A DNA stretch of 64,000 nucleotides from Nitrospinaceae bacterium (lineage in GTDB: Bacteria > Nitrospinota > Nitrospinia > Nitrospinales > Nitrospinaceae): positions 43,482-107,481 of the forward strand of contig JANQEK010000029.1 of NCBI GenBank assembly GCA_028278405.1, read 5' to 3'. Shown here piece by piece: positions 1 through 11,325 of the stretch. The position numbers were made by a program, and so were the translations under genes. Every line of letters begins with the position of its first letter. Position 1 is the stretch's first letter. A model generated the notes under the pieces. It ran no database searches. It had not been told where the DNA came from and saw nothing but the letters and a program-made list of their open reading frames with translations.

Positions 1-79
1 ATTCAGCGCGCGTTGGGAGCAAAAGTTTTTTTGAGTTGTTGAAAACCTGAGGTTTCACTTACTTTGAAAGGAGTGGAGA

Positions 80-523
80 ATGAAAAAGGTAACTTTGTTA
101 ACTGTTGTTCTGTTTGCAGGTGTCACGGCCACTGCATTCGCCGGAAACATCAAAACCGGTCAAACGGCTACCTGTAACGATGCAAAATCCATCACCATTT
201 CTGTTGCTAAAATCGCCAACAAAGCTAACTCCAGTGATTTCGGATACACCACCAATGACCGGGGTACCGGAAACGTTGTGGTTTGGAAATCCTCCAACGC
301 CACCACCGTTCCCATCAGCCTGGGACCGAACGATGACAATCGTTCTGTAAATGGTACGGACAAAGGTAAAACCGGTTTGGGACGAATGGGTACCATGGGT
401 CGCAGCAAAGTGGTTCTGACCCGTCAGACGGCTTTCAGCCGCGGTGACTCCATTGGCGATATCAGCGGTAAAGTAACGGTGACCAACACCGGCACGAACC
501 CGGTATCTGTTGCCTGTAACTAA
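80..523 (+). CDS. Small secreted hypothetical protein with signal peptide
   Basis: ORF with N-terminal MKKVTLLTVVLFAGVTATAFA signal peptide, RBS aaaggagtgg upstream, terminator downstream. Confidence 0.7.
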   Translation: MKKVTLLTVVLFAGVTATAFAGNIKTGQTATCNDAKSITISVAKIANKANSSDFGYTTNDRGTGNVVVWKSSNATTVPISLGPNDDNRSVNGTDKGKTGLGRMGTMGRSKVVLTRQTAFSRGDSIGDISGKVTVTNTGTNPVSVACN

Positions 524-570
524 GTAAAGTTTTTCTTTCGGATGCTGTGATTTATTCCGTAGCCCAAAAA

Positions 571-604
571 GAAACAGCCGGCCCACCCCTGAGCCGGCTG
601 TTTC
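571..604 (+). terminator. Intrinsic terminator-like hairpin
   Basis: Perfect 12-bp inverted repeat gaaacagccggc ... gccggctgtttc directly after the first CDS. Confidence 0.7.
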
Positions 605-665
605 ACTTTGTGCCCTCCTTAACCCATCCTTGAAGTCACACTTTCTACCTTAATTAACTCCCGGA

Positions 666-866
666 TTAACCAAGAGCCTCTTCATCAGGATTTTCTTTTT
701 TCATGAAGTTCTGCAACACATCAAAACAATAATTGGGATCGGTCCGGTTGTCGTAACCGCTGTCCCCCATCGACTCCAGAAATCCGATGCGGGCATTCTT
801 CTTATTGGTTCTGATTTGTTCGCGCGCTTTCTTGTCGGGTCCGCCAGGCTGCATCATCTTGCTCAT
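666..866 (-). CDS. Small hypothetical protein (66 aa)
   Basis: Complete ORF with charged soluble composition; no recognised family. Confidence 0.5.
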   Translation of the reverse strand: MSKMMQPGGPDKKAREQIRTNKKNARIGFLESMGDSGYDNRTDPNYCFDVLQNFMKKENPDEEALG

Positions 867-1268
867 CTCAAACTCTTCCGATTAAAGATTCATGAAGCAA
901 TCATCAATACCTTTACTGTTATAGTAACAAGCAAGATAGATGCCAACAATACCCAAAAACTACCCCTTTCAGTTAGCCCTAAGTATTCAATATATTAGAA
1001 AAATATGAGATTTTTACGGTCTGTTCACGAGGGCCGGATTTTGACACTTCCCGTCGCTCCTCAAGGCCCATTTTTGTCTCTTACCCCTCATGCCGGGGAA
1101 AACCCCCTGAATTTTTTGAGGCTTATCAAGAGCCTCTCAATCGGTTAAACTAGACCCCCCAGCGCTGGGCAAGCCCCGGAGCAGATTTTGTTTATCCTTT
1201 CACCCCTGGCTTCAGCGAAAAACACATGTTTAAAGTTACCAGCGGAGGTACTCCGCAAAGGACTGTTC

Positions 1269-2669
1269 ATGACTGAAGAAGTACGCGTCCGGTTCGCGCC
1301 CAGCCCCACCGGTTTCCTGCATATCGGCGGGGTGCGCACCGCCCTCTTCAACTGGCTGTTCGCGCGCCACCACAAAGGCAAATTCATTCTGAGAATCGAG
1401 GACACCGACCGCGAACGCTCGACTGAGAACTCGATTCAGGAAATCATCGAATCAATGCAATGGCTGGGGCTCGATTGGGACGAGGGACCCTTCCGCCAGA
1501 TGGAACGGCAAGACCTCTACAAGGAAAAGGTCGATCAACTGCTGAGGGAAGGGAAGGCATACCGCTGTTACTGTTCTCCGGAGGATCTGGAGCGCCGCCG
1601 CAAACTGGCGATGGACCAGGGCGCCAAGCCGAAATACGACGGCACCTGCCGCGGCCGCAAGGACCAGCCGAATGAGCCGCACGTCGTGCGCTTCCTGTGC
1701 CCGCAAACGGGCAACGTCGTCGTCAAAGACCTCCTGCGCGGCAACGTGGAGTTCGACGTGGCGGAACTCGACGACTTCATCATCCTGCGCACCGACGGCA
1801 CGCCGACCTATAACTTCGTCGTGGTGGTGGACGACGCCGATATGCGCATCACCCACGTTATCCGGGGCGATGATCATCTGTCCAATACCCCCCGGCAGGC
1901 GCTGATGTACGACGCTCTCAATTTCCCGCGGCCGCAGTTCGCGCACATCAGCATGATCCTCGGCGCCGACAAATCACGCCTATCGAAACGCCACGGCGCG
2001 ACGGCCACCCTCGCCTACCGCGATATGGGCTACCTGCCCAATGCGCTGATCAATTACCTAGCACGCCTCGGCTGGTCCCACGGCGACCAGGAATTGTTCA
2101 CACAGCAGGAAATGATCGAACACTTTTCACTGGAGCATGTGACGATTTCCGCTGCGGTGTTCAATCCTGAAAAACTGTTATGGGTCAACGAGCAGTGGAT
2201 TCAGAAGTCCACGCCGGAGGAACTGGTCGAACCCTTTGAAGCAGCTCTCATTAAAGAAGGCATTCTGAACGAGGGTCACGGCAAAACGCAAGACGACCTC
2301 ATGAAAGTCATCCCCGCCCTCCAACCACGCGCCAAAACGCTGATTGAAATGGCCCACGGCGCTGAGTTTTACCTAAAGGATGAAGTGGTATTTGACGAGA
2401 AAGCGAAAGCCAAGTTTTTAACACCGGAAGTGAAGCCTTTGTTTGAGAAACTGGTGGCGGGGTTGGAGGGAATGGAGGAGCCGTTGGACCACGACGCTGT
2501 CGAAGCCCTGTTCAAACAGACCGTCAAAGAAGCCGGACTCAAACTCGGCAAACTCGCCCAGCCCGTCCGTGTCGCCCTCACCGGCAAAACTGCCTCCCCT
2601 GGAATTTATGATGTGGTGCTCCTGCTGGGGAAAGAGAGAACCATTGAGCGGTTAAAGAACGCCTTATAG
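1269..2669 (+). CDS. gltX: Glutamate--tRNA ligase (GluRS)
   Basis: MTEEVRVRFAPSPTGFLHIGGVRTALFNWLFARH...RIEDTDRERS...DKSRLSKRHGA: class I aaRS HIGH/KMSKS-type motifs; start set at 1269 inside the listed ORF. Confidence 0.95.
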   Translation: MTEEVRVRFAPSPTGFLHIGGVRTALFNWLFARHHKGKFILRIEDTDRERSTENSIQEIIESMQWLGLDWDEGPFRQMERQDLYKEKVDQLLREGKAYRCYCSPEDLERRRKLAMDQGAKPKYDGTCRGRKDQPNEPHVVRFLCPQTGNVVVKDLLRGNVEFDVAELDDFIILRTDGTPTYNFVVVVDDADMRITHVIRGDDHLSNTPRQALMYDALNFPRPQFAHISMILGADKSRLSKRHGATATLAYRDMGYLPNALINYLARLGWSHGDQELFTQQEMIEHFSLEHVTISAAVFNPEKLLWVNEQWIQKSTPEELVEPFEAALIKEGILNEGHGKTQDDLMKVIPALQPRAKTLIEMAHGAEFYLKDEVVFDEKAKAKFLTPEVKPLFEKLVAGLEGMEEPLDHDAVEALFKQTVKEAGLKLGKLAQPVRVALTGKTASPGIYDVVLLLGKERTIERLKNAL

Positions 2670-2694
2670 CGTCAGGATAAGGATCAAAATTAGA

Positions 2695-3135
2695 ATGGCT
2701 GATAATTTAACACCGGAAAAACGAAGCAAGATAATGTCTAGCATTAAGGGAAAAAATACCAAACCAGAGTTGGTAGTGAGGTCTATTGCTCACCGTATGG
2801 GATTCCGGTTTCGTCTCCATCGAAAAGATTTACCCGGAAAGCCTGATTTAGTTTTCAAGCGATTCAAAAAGGTAATTTTTGTTCATGGTTGTTTTTGGCA
2901 CCAACACAGAAAATGCCCAATATCGCATTTACCCACAACAAATACTAAGTTCTGGGAAGAAAAATTCAAACAAAATCATTTCAGGGACGAAAAAAACAAA
3001 AGGGAACTAAAAAGGTTGGGGTGGGGAGTTTTAACAATTTGGGAGTGTGAAACCAAAAAGCCCGGGAAGATAATAAAAAAACTTGAAAAATCCCTAAATT
3101 CACATTTACCAAAGCATCTTCATAAAGAGCATTGA
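2695..3135 (+). CDS. vsr: Very short patch repair (Vsr) type endonuclease
   Basis: RSKIMSSIKGKNTKPELVVR...LPGKPDLVFKRFKKVIFVHGCFWHQHRKC is the Vsr fold and active-site signature. Confidence 0.9.
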   Translation: MADNLTPEKRSKIMSSIKGKNTKPELVVRSIAHRMGFRFRLHRKDLPGKPDLVFKRFKKVIFVHGCFWHQHRKCPISHLPTTNTKFWEEKFKQNHFRDEKNKRELKRLGWGVLTIWECETKKPGKIIKKLEKSLNSHLPKHLHKEH

Positions 3136-3195
3136 TTAACTTTTAATATTGAATACTGTGCGAGGAATAAAAAAATATTTCCAGACGATATAACC

Positions 3196-4149
3196 TCATG
3201 GCTTCTGACTAAGGTTCTCAAGAAACTTATTAACCATTGAATCTTGCTCGACCAAATCTTTCCTAATGTCTTTTGCAGTAGTCTCATCAAACTTGAAATT
3301 TTTTACTTTAATCACCATTTTCCCATCTTCATCACTCGTTAATTCTTCCTCTTCATGCGCTAGCAGGTTCCGTTTTTTGCTCGTTTCCCTATATTGCTCT
3401 ATTACTTGATAAAATTTATTATGATCACTCTTGGAATTCTTTGCATCGAAATATTGCTCAAGAATTTCTTTACTTAGCGTTGCGATTCTCAGATCGGACC
3501 AGAAATTAATTGTTGACCCCAAGTATTCCCATGGATCATCATAATTAACTTTTCCAAAATTTCTCAAACGTTCCTCTAGCTTCTTTTTTATTCTTTTTAA
3601 AATTTTTTCGCGAAAAGTATTTTTCTCTTTACCGTCATCGAGAGTTTCATTATAAAAAGTCTTAATAATTTGGAAAATCTTTTTATCAATCCCCGATGTA
3701 GACGCCATTACTATTCCGCGCAAAGAATTCAGATCTAAAACTTTTCGAACAGTGGTCTCAATTACTTTGAAAACCTTGTCGTAAAATGGTTCGCCAGCAC
3801 GTTGGGCTACATAAACACCCTCTAGCTTATGATCCGAAATCACTCGGTGCAAATCCTCGCTACTTACCCCAGAATAGAATACTACCTCAGCGTAAATATT
3901 GTGATCTCTGATTTTTTTGATAAACTCTCCGCCTACAGTTTTGTCATTAAACCTATAATCAACAAGTATTAAATCATAGTTGCTTGAATTATTTAACTCC
4001 GCTTCCAGCTCCTCTATGTTTTCAGACCGAACCGCGCTGATTTGAGCAACAAACCCCAAGTCTTTTAAATGATCCTTAACACCTTCTTCAGTTTCTTCCA
4101 ACCATTCGGCATCATCTTCACACCATAGTATGTTATAGCTCAATCTCAT
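3196..4149 (-). CDS. Receiver-domain protein with C-terminal HEPN-like helical domain
   Basis: NILWCEDD...YDLILVDYRF receiver-like acidic pocket and phosphoacceptor Asp; C-terminal KKRNLLAHEEE matches the HEPN Rx4H motif; ATGA overlap with upstream gene. Confidence 0.7.
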   Translation of the reverse strand: MRLSYNILWCEDDAEWLEETEEGVKDHLKDLGFVAQISAVRSENIEELEAELNNSSNYDLILVDYRFNDKTVGGEFIKKIRDHNIYAEVVFYSGVSSEDLHRVISDHKLEGVYVAQRAGEPFYDKVFKVIETTVRKVLDLNSLRGIVMASTSGIDKKIFQIIKTFYNETLDDGKEKNTFREKILKRIKKKLEERLRNFGKVNYDDPWEYLGSTINFWSDLRIATLSKEILEQYFDAKNSKSDHNKFYQVIEQYRETSKKRNLLAHEEEELTSDEDGKMVIKVKNFKFDETTAKDIRKDLVEQDSMVNKFLENLSQKP

Positions 4150-6488
4150 TTTATTTTAATTCCTATGGCAAAATTCCCTTTTTTACTATTTTCTACAAAT
4201 ACATCGCCCCCAAAATCCTCTGAAACTACTTTTTTTAAATGAAATAATCCCAAACCAGATCCAGAAGTTGTCGTGACTCCCTTTTCAAAAATGCTATCTA
4301 AGTTATCAATATTTTTACTCAAGCCATCCCCATCATTAGACACAATAATTAAATAATTACGACCCTTCTTTGACGCTGAAAATTTGATTTTCCTTGCATT
4401 GGCTTTTTTTGCATTGTTGAGCAGGTTATCAATAACCATAGTTAGCTCCAATGGCCTAAATTTCTTTGCTAGCTGAAGAGACTCAGGGATATTATCTACC
4501 ACGCAAAGATCGCTATATATTTTGAACTCGTCTAAGGTTGATAAATACTTTTTGATAAAAGTGAAAATATCTGCATTTGCCTTTGCTGAAGATATTCTAA
4601 AATTGGCATGAGTTGCAAATCGAGATATTTTTAAGATCTTATTATTTTGCATTTCTATCTTGTCTATGAAATCTTTTGCTTTTTTGGGATCAAAACCTTT
4701 TTCTATTTTTCTCCTGAAATTTATAATCGCTTTTGCGATTGTATCAGCATATAAAATAGTTTGATGATGAAGGTTTATGATGGCATCTAAATCTTCATTG
4801 GCCTGCGCTCGCAAAAAAAGATTTTCACTCGTAAGCTGCTCTGTTGTTTTCCTTATCCTTTCCGCATCCTCCCTTAACTTTTTTGCTTTTTCTTGAAGCT
4901 GAAGGTTTGTTTTCCGCTTTGAAGCGAGCTCTTTTGCCTGACGCTCAATAAATTTAGAAAGGTCTCTTTTATCTACTGGCTCAAGCTGGCTAATTGACAG
5001 CCCAGAAAATCTAGCTTTAATATCGCGAACCAAAATCTCATATGAAGAAATTTCTTTTAGAGCTAAATTTTTAATATAATCCTCATTAAAAATGATATTG
5101 GTAATATTCTCCTTGTCACTTCTTATATAAATAATAGAAGCTAAGGACTCCAAAATAGATTTATCTCTGTCAGCATATTCTATATCGCCTTCTTCTATGT
5201 TAAAGTCATCATCATTTTGGACCTCTCTATTTATTCTGTCCCAATCCAATCCTTCAACCACAAACATCTCCAATTTTCTAAATAAGTTTTGGATATATCC
5301 ATACAACTTGCCATCATTTAGTGAAGAATTTACTTTTTGCTGATTTGAGGTGAGCTCAAGATAAGCTTCGTTATGGACCAATCCTTCCCGGCTAGAGATG
5401 GCAGAAAAGATATCGTCTTTATCAGTTATTTCAACACGGCCAAAAATTTCCCTAGTTCCAAGATACCTACTGTGTCCTTGTTGTTTTCTTCTATCAATAG
5501 CTAACCAATCATTTGTTGGCTCACCATACGGGATTACTCTAAATCCATTTAAGAAAAGAAACACTGAACCAAAATCTACAAGACTATAACCCGTTTCCCT
5601 TTTGAAGAAGGATTTGGCAGGTTGATTCAGGTAGTACAAGGATACGCTAATAGACTTTAAATGCAGATATGGATTTTTTTCGATAAGGGTAAAAATATCA
5701 TGGGCATCATGGCGTAACGTTGTTTTTATTTCTTTTCCTTTTTCATCAATTTCGGAATGTATAGAAGTTGTCCTAAAATCGAGCTTGTCAAAAATCTTAT
5801 TTTCGACTTTTCCATTAACCTGTTTGATTTTTGGAAAATCTGAAGAATGCAAATAAACAGCGAATTTATGATTCGGATCAATTACAAATCGCTCAAGCTC
5901 CCTCCTTAACTTTTTTAACTTTTCACTTCCCCATGAACTACGCAATTCATTAATTACAAGAACAGTTCCTGATTTAAATACTCCCAATCCGGTCTTACTT
6001 TTAAATTCGCGATTGGTAATAATATTAGGAGTCGAATATATATCGCTAACCTTCTTTGTTCTTTCATCAATCTCGTATGCTGTCCAATCAATTGGAAGGT
6101 GAATGATTTCGCCCGAGTTTGCTTTAGTGTATAAATCAAGCTTCTTTCCTAGACGATCACATGAAAACCTACCAATACCTTTACTGCCCGCAAAGGGAAG
6201 CCCCTTCATATTTATTCCGTGTTTTTTGTCCGAATAAGCGATGTTTAGCCATTTGAACTTTATATCGTCGAGAGACATTCCTTGCCCAGCATCTTGAATA
6301 ATAAGTTTAGAGGAGGGGTTAATTTGTATCGCATCGCTAAAATTTATTTTTACATTTTTTGAGCCTGCATCTTTGGAGTTTTTTATAAGTTCAATAATAG
6401 CAACATTGTCGTTATTAATAAGGCCACGCCCCACAATATCCTTTATTCGGGCATGTGCGGCAAAGCTAACTTTTTTTAACTTTTTCAT
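4146..6488 (-). CDS. Double GHKL ATPase: MORC/Hsp90-like N-terminal ATPase plus histidine-kinase-like C-terminal HATPase
   Basis: N-term IIELIKNSKDAGSKNV...IIQDAGQGMS...GSKGIGRFSCDRLG; C-term IDNLLNNAKKANA...VSNDGDGL...FEKGVTTTSGSGLGLF; coiled coil between. Confidence 0.8.
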   Translation of the reverse strand: MKKLKKVSFAAHARIKDIVGRGLINNDNVAIIELIKNSKDAGSKNVKINFSDAIQINPSSKLIIQDAGQGMSLDDIKFKWLNIAYSDKKHGINMKGLPFAGSKGIGRFSCDRLGKKLDLYTKANSGEIIHLPIDWTAYEIDERTKKVSDIYSTPNIITNREFKSKTGLGVFKSGTVLVINELRSSWGSEKLKKLRRELERFVIDPNHKFAVYLHSSDFPKIKQVNGKVENKIFDKLDFRTTSIHSEIDEKGKEIKTTLRHDAHDIFTLIEKNPYLHLKSISVSLYYLNQPAKSFFKRETGYSLVDFGSVFLFLNGFRVIPYGEPTNDWLAIDRRKQQGHSRYLGTREIFGRVEITDKDDIFSAISSREGLVHNEAYLELTSNQQKVNSSLNDGKLYGYIQNLFRKLEMFVVEGLDWDRINREVQNDDDFNIEEGDIEYADRDKSILESLASIIYIRSDKENITNIIFNEDYIKNLALKEISSYEILVRDIKARFSGLSISQLEPVDKRDLSKFIERQAKELASKRKTNLQLQEKAKKLREDAERIRKTTEQLTSENLFLRAQANEDLDAIINLHHQTILYADTIAKAIINFRRKIEKGFDPKKAKDFIDKIEMQNNKILKISRFATHANFRISSAKANADIFTFIKKYLSTLDEFKIYSDLCVVDNIPESLQLAKKFRPLELTMVIDNLLNNAKKANARKIKFSASKKGRNYLIIVSNDGDGLSKNIDNLDSIFEKGVTTTSGSGLGLFHLKKVVSEDFGGDVFVENSKKGNFAIGIKIK

Positions 6489-7720
6489 CTGGGAAGTAAT
6501 TTTTTAATTGTCAAACCAATAGCCTCTGCCATCAAAGGGGGAACGGCATTGCCGACTTGAGTGTAACGGGGGCATTCCTTTTTTCGCATATTGCCGCCTG
6601 TTGTATACTTGCCTTGGAAAGAGAACCAATCTGGAAAGGATTGTAGCCTGGCGTTTTCCCTTACAGTTAAAATCCGTGGTTCCTTATAGTGCAGGGTGTC
6701 ATCAGGCAATGTGGTAACCGTTGCGGCTAGTTTTTTAGGGTGCAAAGGTGTGAAGGAATGCTTCTTCATATTAAGTTGTTTGCGGTGTTCTTTTGATACG
6801 GATATACCTTTAGGGCACACCTTAAGGACTGTTTTAAATTTTTCCAGAGTTGTCGGCTTATGATTTGGCAACCGAATACTGTTCGGGATGTATCCTGAAG
6901 GGACTCCTTTTCTCATTAGTTTTTGGTAAGGGCTAAGTTCTTCAGGTTGTTCGTATTTTATTTCCCTAAAACCTTTCCCATCTAATGAACCAATAAGATC
7001 TTTCCCACCCACTTCCAAATCCCCAATTGCTTCTAATACAGTTGTGCTATGGCCATTGAGTCTCTTTTTTTTCCTGAAATCCGGAATAAGTGAATCCATG
7101 AACTCAAAGGGATCATTTATGAACTTTCCAATGTCCTTCCTAACGGCTAACATGATGAACCTTGAACGTGGTTGGGGTACCCCGAACTTTGATGCTTCTA
7201 TCATGCTTGGATAAACATGGTACCCACCCCATTTTAAATTTTCCAACCGCTTTTTGACCTTAAGGGAATAAGGTTTTTTCCCATTTTTAAAAGCCGTTTG
7301 GAATCCTTTCACATTTTCTAATAATAAAAACCGTGGCCTGATTAAATCGACTACCTTTATATACTCTGACGTAAGCCTATTCCTATGGTCCCTTGGGTTG
7401 CGGAGCCCAATGTATGAAAAACCTTGGCAAGGGGGCCCCCCGGCAATGAGGTCAATCTTACCCCTTAGTTTTCTTATTTTTTGGGTGTGCTTGCTCAAGA
7501 TTTGTTGGATCGACATGGGTTCACATGGCAACCAATCAGGCCAATCAAATTTATACTTAGAATTTTTCTTACAGAAGTTGTGTGACAGGGTTTGGAAGGC
7601 ATCGGGGGATTTTTCAACAGCGAAAACACCTTTCCAACCTGCCTGCATCAACCCAAGTGAAAGTCCACCGCACCCTGCAAACAGATCAATGAATGTATGA
7701 TTTCGCATCATATTAGGCAA
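6485..7720 (-). CDS. dcm: DNA (cytosine-5-)-methyltransferase
   Basis: FIDLFAGCGGLSLG, GGPPCQGFS, LLENVKGF, QPRSRFIMLAVR, RENARLQSFPD, QVGNAVPPLMAEAIG motifs. Confidence 0.95.
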   Translation of the reverse strand: MPNMMRNHTFIDLFAGCGGLSLGLMQAGWKGVFAVEKSPDAFQTLSHNFCKKNSKYKFDWPDWLPCEPMSIQQILSKHTQKIRKLRGKIDLIAGGPPCQGFSYIGLRNPRDHRNRLTSEYIKVVDLIRPRFLLLENVKGFQTAFKNGKKPYSLKVKKRLENLKWGGYHVYPSMIEASKFGVPQPRSRFIMLAVRKDIGKFINDPFEFMDSLIPDFRKKKRLNGHSTTVLEAIGDLEVGGKDLIGSLDGKGFREIKYEQPEELSPYQKLMRKGVPSGYIPNSIRLPNHKPTTLEKFKTVLKVCPKGISVSKEHRKQLNMKKHSFTPLHPKKLAATVTTLPDDTLHYKEPRILTVRENARLQSFPDWFSFQGKYTTGGNMRKKECPRYTQVGNAVPPLMAEAIGLTIKKLLPR

Positions 7721-7805
7721 ATATTACGACAAATCTTAGGAAAAGCAATAAAATCGAACACAGAGAATTATCTCATATTTTCCAGTAGGTTATAAGGGGA
7801 AGCCA

Positions 7806-9482
<1,677 letters not shown>

Positions 9483-9567
9483 TTCGGGGCTCCCGGGGTT
9501 GCAGTCCCCCGTTCACACTGGGGGTCATAAAGGCAAGTATTGTAGCAGATCGTTCAAGGGTTGGGGA

Positions 9568-11229
9568 TCACGATTCCGAGGCAAAATCTTCGGGGCGAAG
9601 GAAATATTCCCGGTAGTAGACTTCAAGCTTCTGCCGGAGGGCGACTGCTTTGTCGTAATCGGGACCGAATCGTTTCGAGTAAGTCGCCTCCGCCCGGCGG
9701 CTGTGGTGGATGGCGAGCCAGCCGTCCCCTCTGGAATGATAGAGTGCCCCCAATACTTCGTGGGCGATGACGTTATCGCCCTTCACCGCCAGGGCCTCGC
9801 GAAAGGCATCCACAGCGGGTTGCCACTGTTGCATGGCCTTGTAGGATTCGCCAAGGTTGAGCCAGGATTCGATACAGCGCGGACAATGGGTCACCGCTTG
9901 TTTCAAATGCAATACGGCTTTTTCCGGCTGGTGCTGACCCAACCACGCGACGCCCAGGTTATTGTGTGCAAAATAGTTGGTGTCGTCCACCGCCAGGGCG
10001 TGCCGGTACAGGGTGAAATTGTTTTTCCAGACCGACGTCTGCACAAACGAAATCATCATCAACACAACCAGAAAAACGCCTCCGGTCACAGCAGCGACAC
10101 ACCCTTCCTGCTCTCGCATCACCTTCCATTGCGCCAGACCCCAGACCACCATGATAAAAATCCCGATCAGGGGAAAGTAGGTGTAGCGGTCGGCCATATC
10201 GTGATCACCCAGTCTAAGCAGACCAGTCATCGGCAGCAGTGATCCCGCGAACCACAACCAGCCCATCGTAATGTACGGGTGCCGTTTCCACTGGGAAAGT
10301 GCACCGAAGGTGAGAACCAAGAAAATCAGCAGGGACCCGCTCCATTGCCAGAGTGGCGGCATTTCCTGACTTGCGGGATAAAAAACGGAAAACTGAGCCG
10401 GCCAGAGTATATGGAACAGATATTTCATATAAAGCACGGGCATTGTCGCCAAACGAACGAGCCAGGGAACGGATGCCGTGTCACTCTCTATTGGGTGCGA
10501 TTCGGACCCTTTGAAAATCATAAAAAGGGAGAAACCGATGATCAGGAAAAGAGGAATTTTCTCAATCAGCAATTTACCCAGAGCTCGCCAATTGATTTCC
10601 GTGGAACCTGTCTCACCCTGCAATCGATTCAGAGGCCAGAAATCAATCAGCAGAAATACGAATGGCAGAACCACCATCACCGGCTTGGCCAAAAGCGCCA
10701 AAACAAAACAGATCGCCATCAACACATAGCGGAGAATGTTGGGATTGCGCGCAAACCGGCGGTACACCTCCAAGGACAACAGAGCAAACAGCATGGCCAA
10801 GAGGTCGTTGCGGTCGGCGACCCACGCCACCGTTTCCACCCGCAGTGGATGAATCGCGAACAGAATCGCGGCGACTGCACTCTTGTTCTGTGAACCGGTC
10901 AGGTTGTTTACAATCAGAAAAAAAATCACCGTGTTCACTACATGGAGAAACAGGCTAACGGCGTGATGGCCCGCAGGATTGAGGCCAAACAACTCGACAT
11001 CGAGCATGTGAGATATCCAGTTCAAAGACTGGGAGAGATTGTACTTGTGAGAAAACGCCCAGACGAAACCTTCCCAGGTCAGGCCGTTTTTGACGTGGTC
11101 GTTCTCGACATAAAACGTATCCTTAAAGTTGACGAATTCAAAGCCAATGACTTGGCCGTAGACCAGCACATTGGCGAGCACCAACAGAAGGGAAATCTGG
11201 AGAATAGAAAGGTTTAAGAGCTTATTCAT
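9568..11229 (-). CDS. TMTC-like multi-TM membrane protein with C-terminal TPRs (GT-C glycosyltransferase-like), copy 1
   Basis: GQVIGFEFVNFKDTFYVENDHV...LFAIHPLRVETVAWVADRNDLLAMLF; hydrophobic N-half, TPR C-half; paralog at 12678. Confidence 0.8.
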   Translation of the reverse strand: MNKLLNLSILQISLLLVLANVLVYGQVIGFEFVNFKDTFYVENDHVKNGLTWEGFVWAFSHKYNLSQSLNWISHMLDVELFGLNPAGHHAVSLFLHVVNTVIFFLIVNNLTGSQNKSAVAAILFAIHPLRVETVAWVADRNDLLAMLFALLSLEVYRRFARNPNILRYVLMAICFVLALLAKPVMVVLPFVFLLIDFWPLNRLQGETGSTEINWRALGKLLIEKIPLFLIIGFSLFMIFKGSESHPIESDTASVPWLVRLATMPVLYMKYLFHILWPAQFSVFYPASQEMPPLWQWSGSLLIFLVLTFGALSQWKRHPYITMGWLWFAGSLLPMTGLLRLGDHDMADRYTYFPLIGIFIMVVWGLAQWKVMREQEGCVAAVTGGVFLVVLMMISFVQTSVWKNNFTLYRHALAVDDTNYFAHNNLGVAWLGQHQPEKAVLHLKQAVTHCPRCIESWLNLGESYKAMQQWQPAVDAFREALAVKGDNVIAHEVLGALYHSRGDGWLAIHHSRRAEATYSKRFGPDYDKAVALRQKLEVYYREYFLRPEDFASES

Positions 11230-11325
11230 AGAGCATGAACGGCAAACAAAAAAATTCCACAGGCCTTTTCAGTATCACAAAAGACCTGTGGAAAATCAAT
11301 TCACCTGCTCCCATGTATCGAGAGA

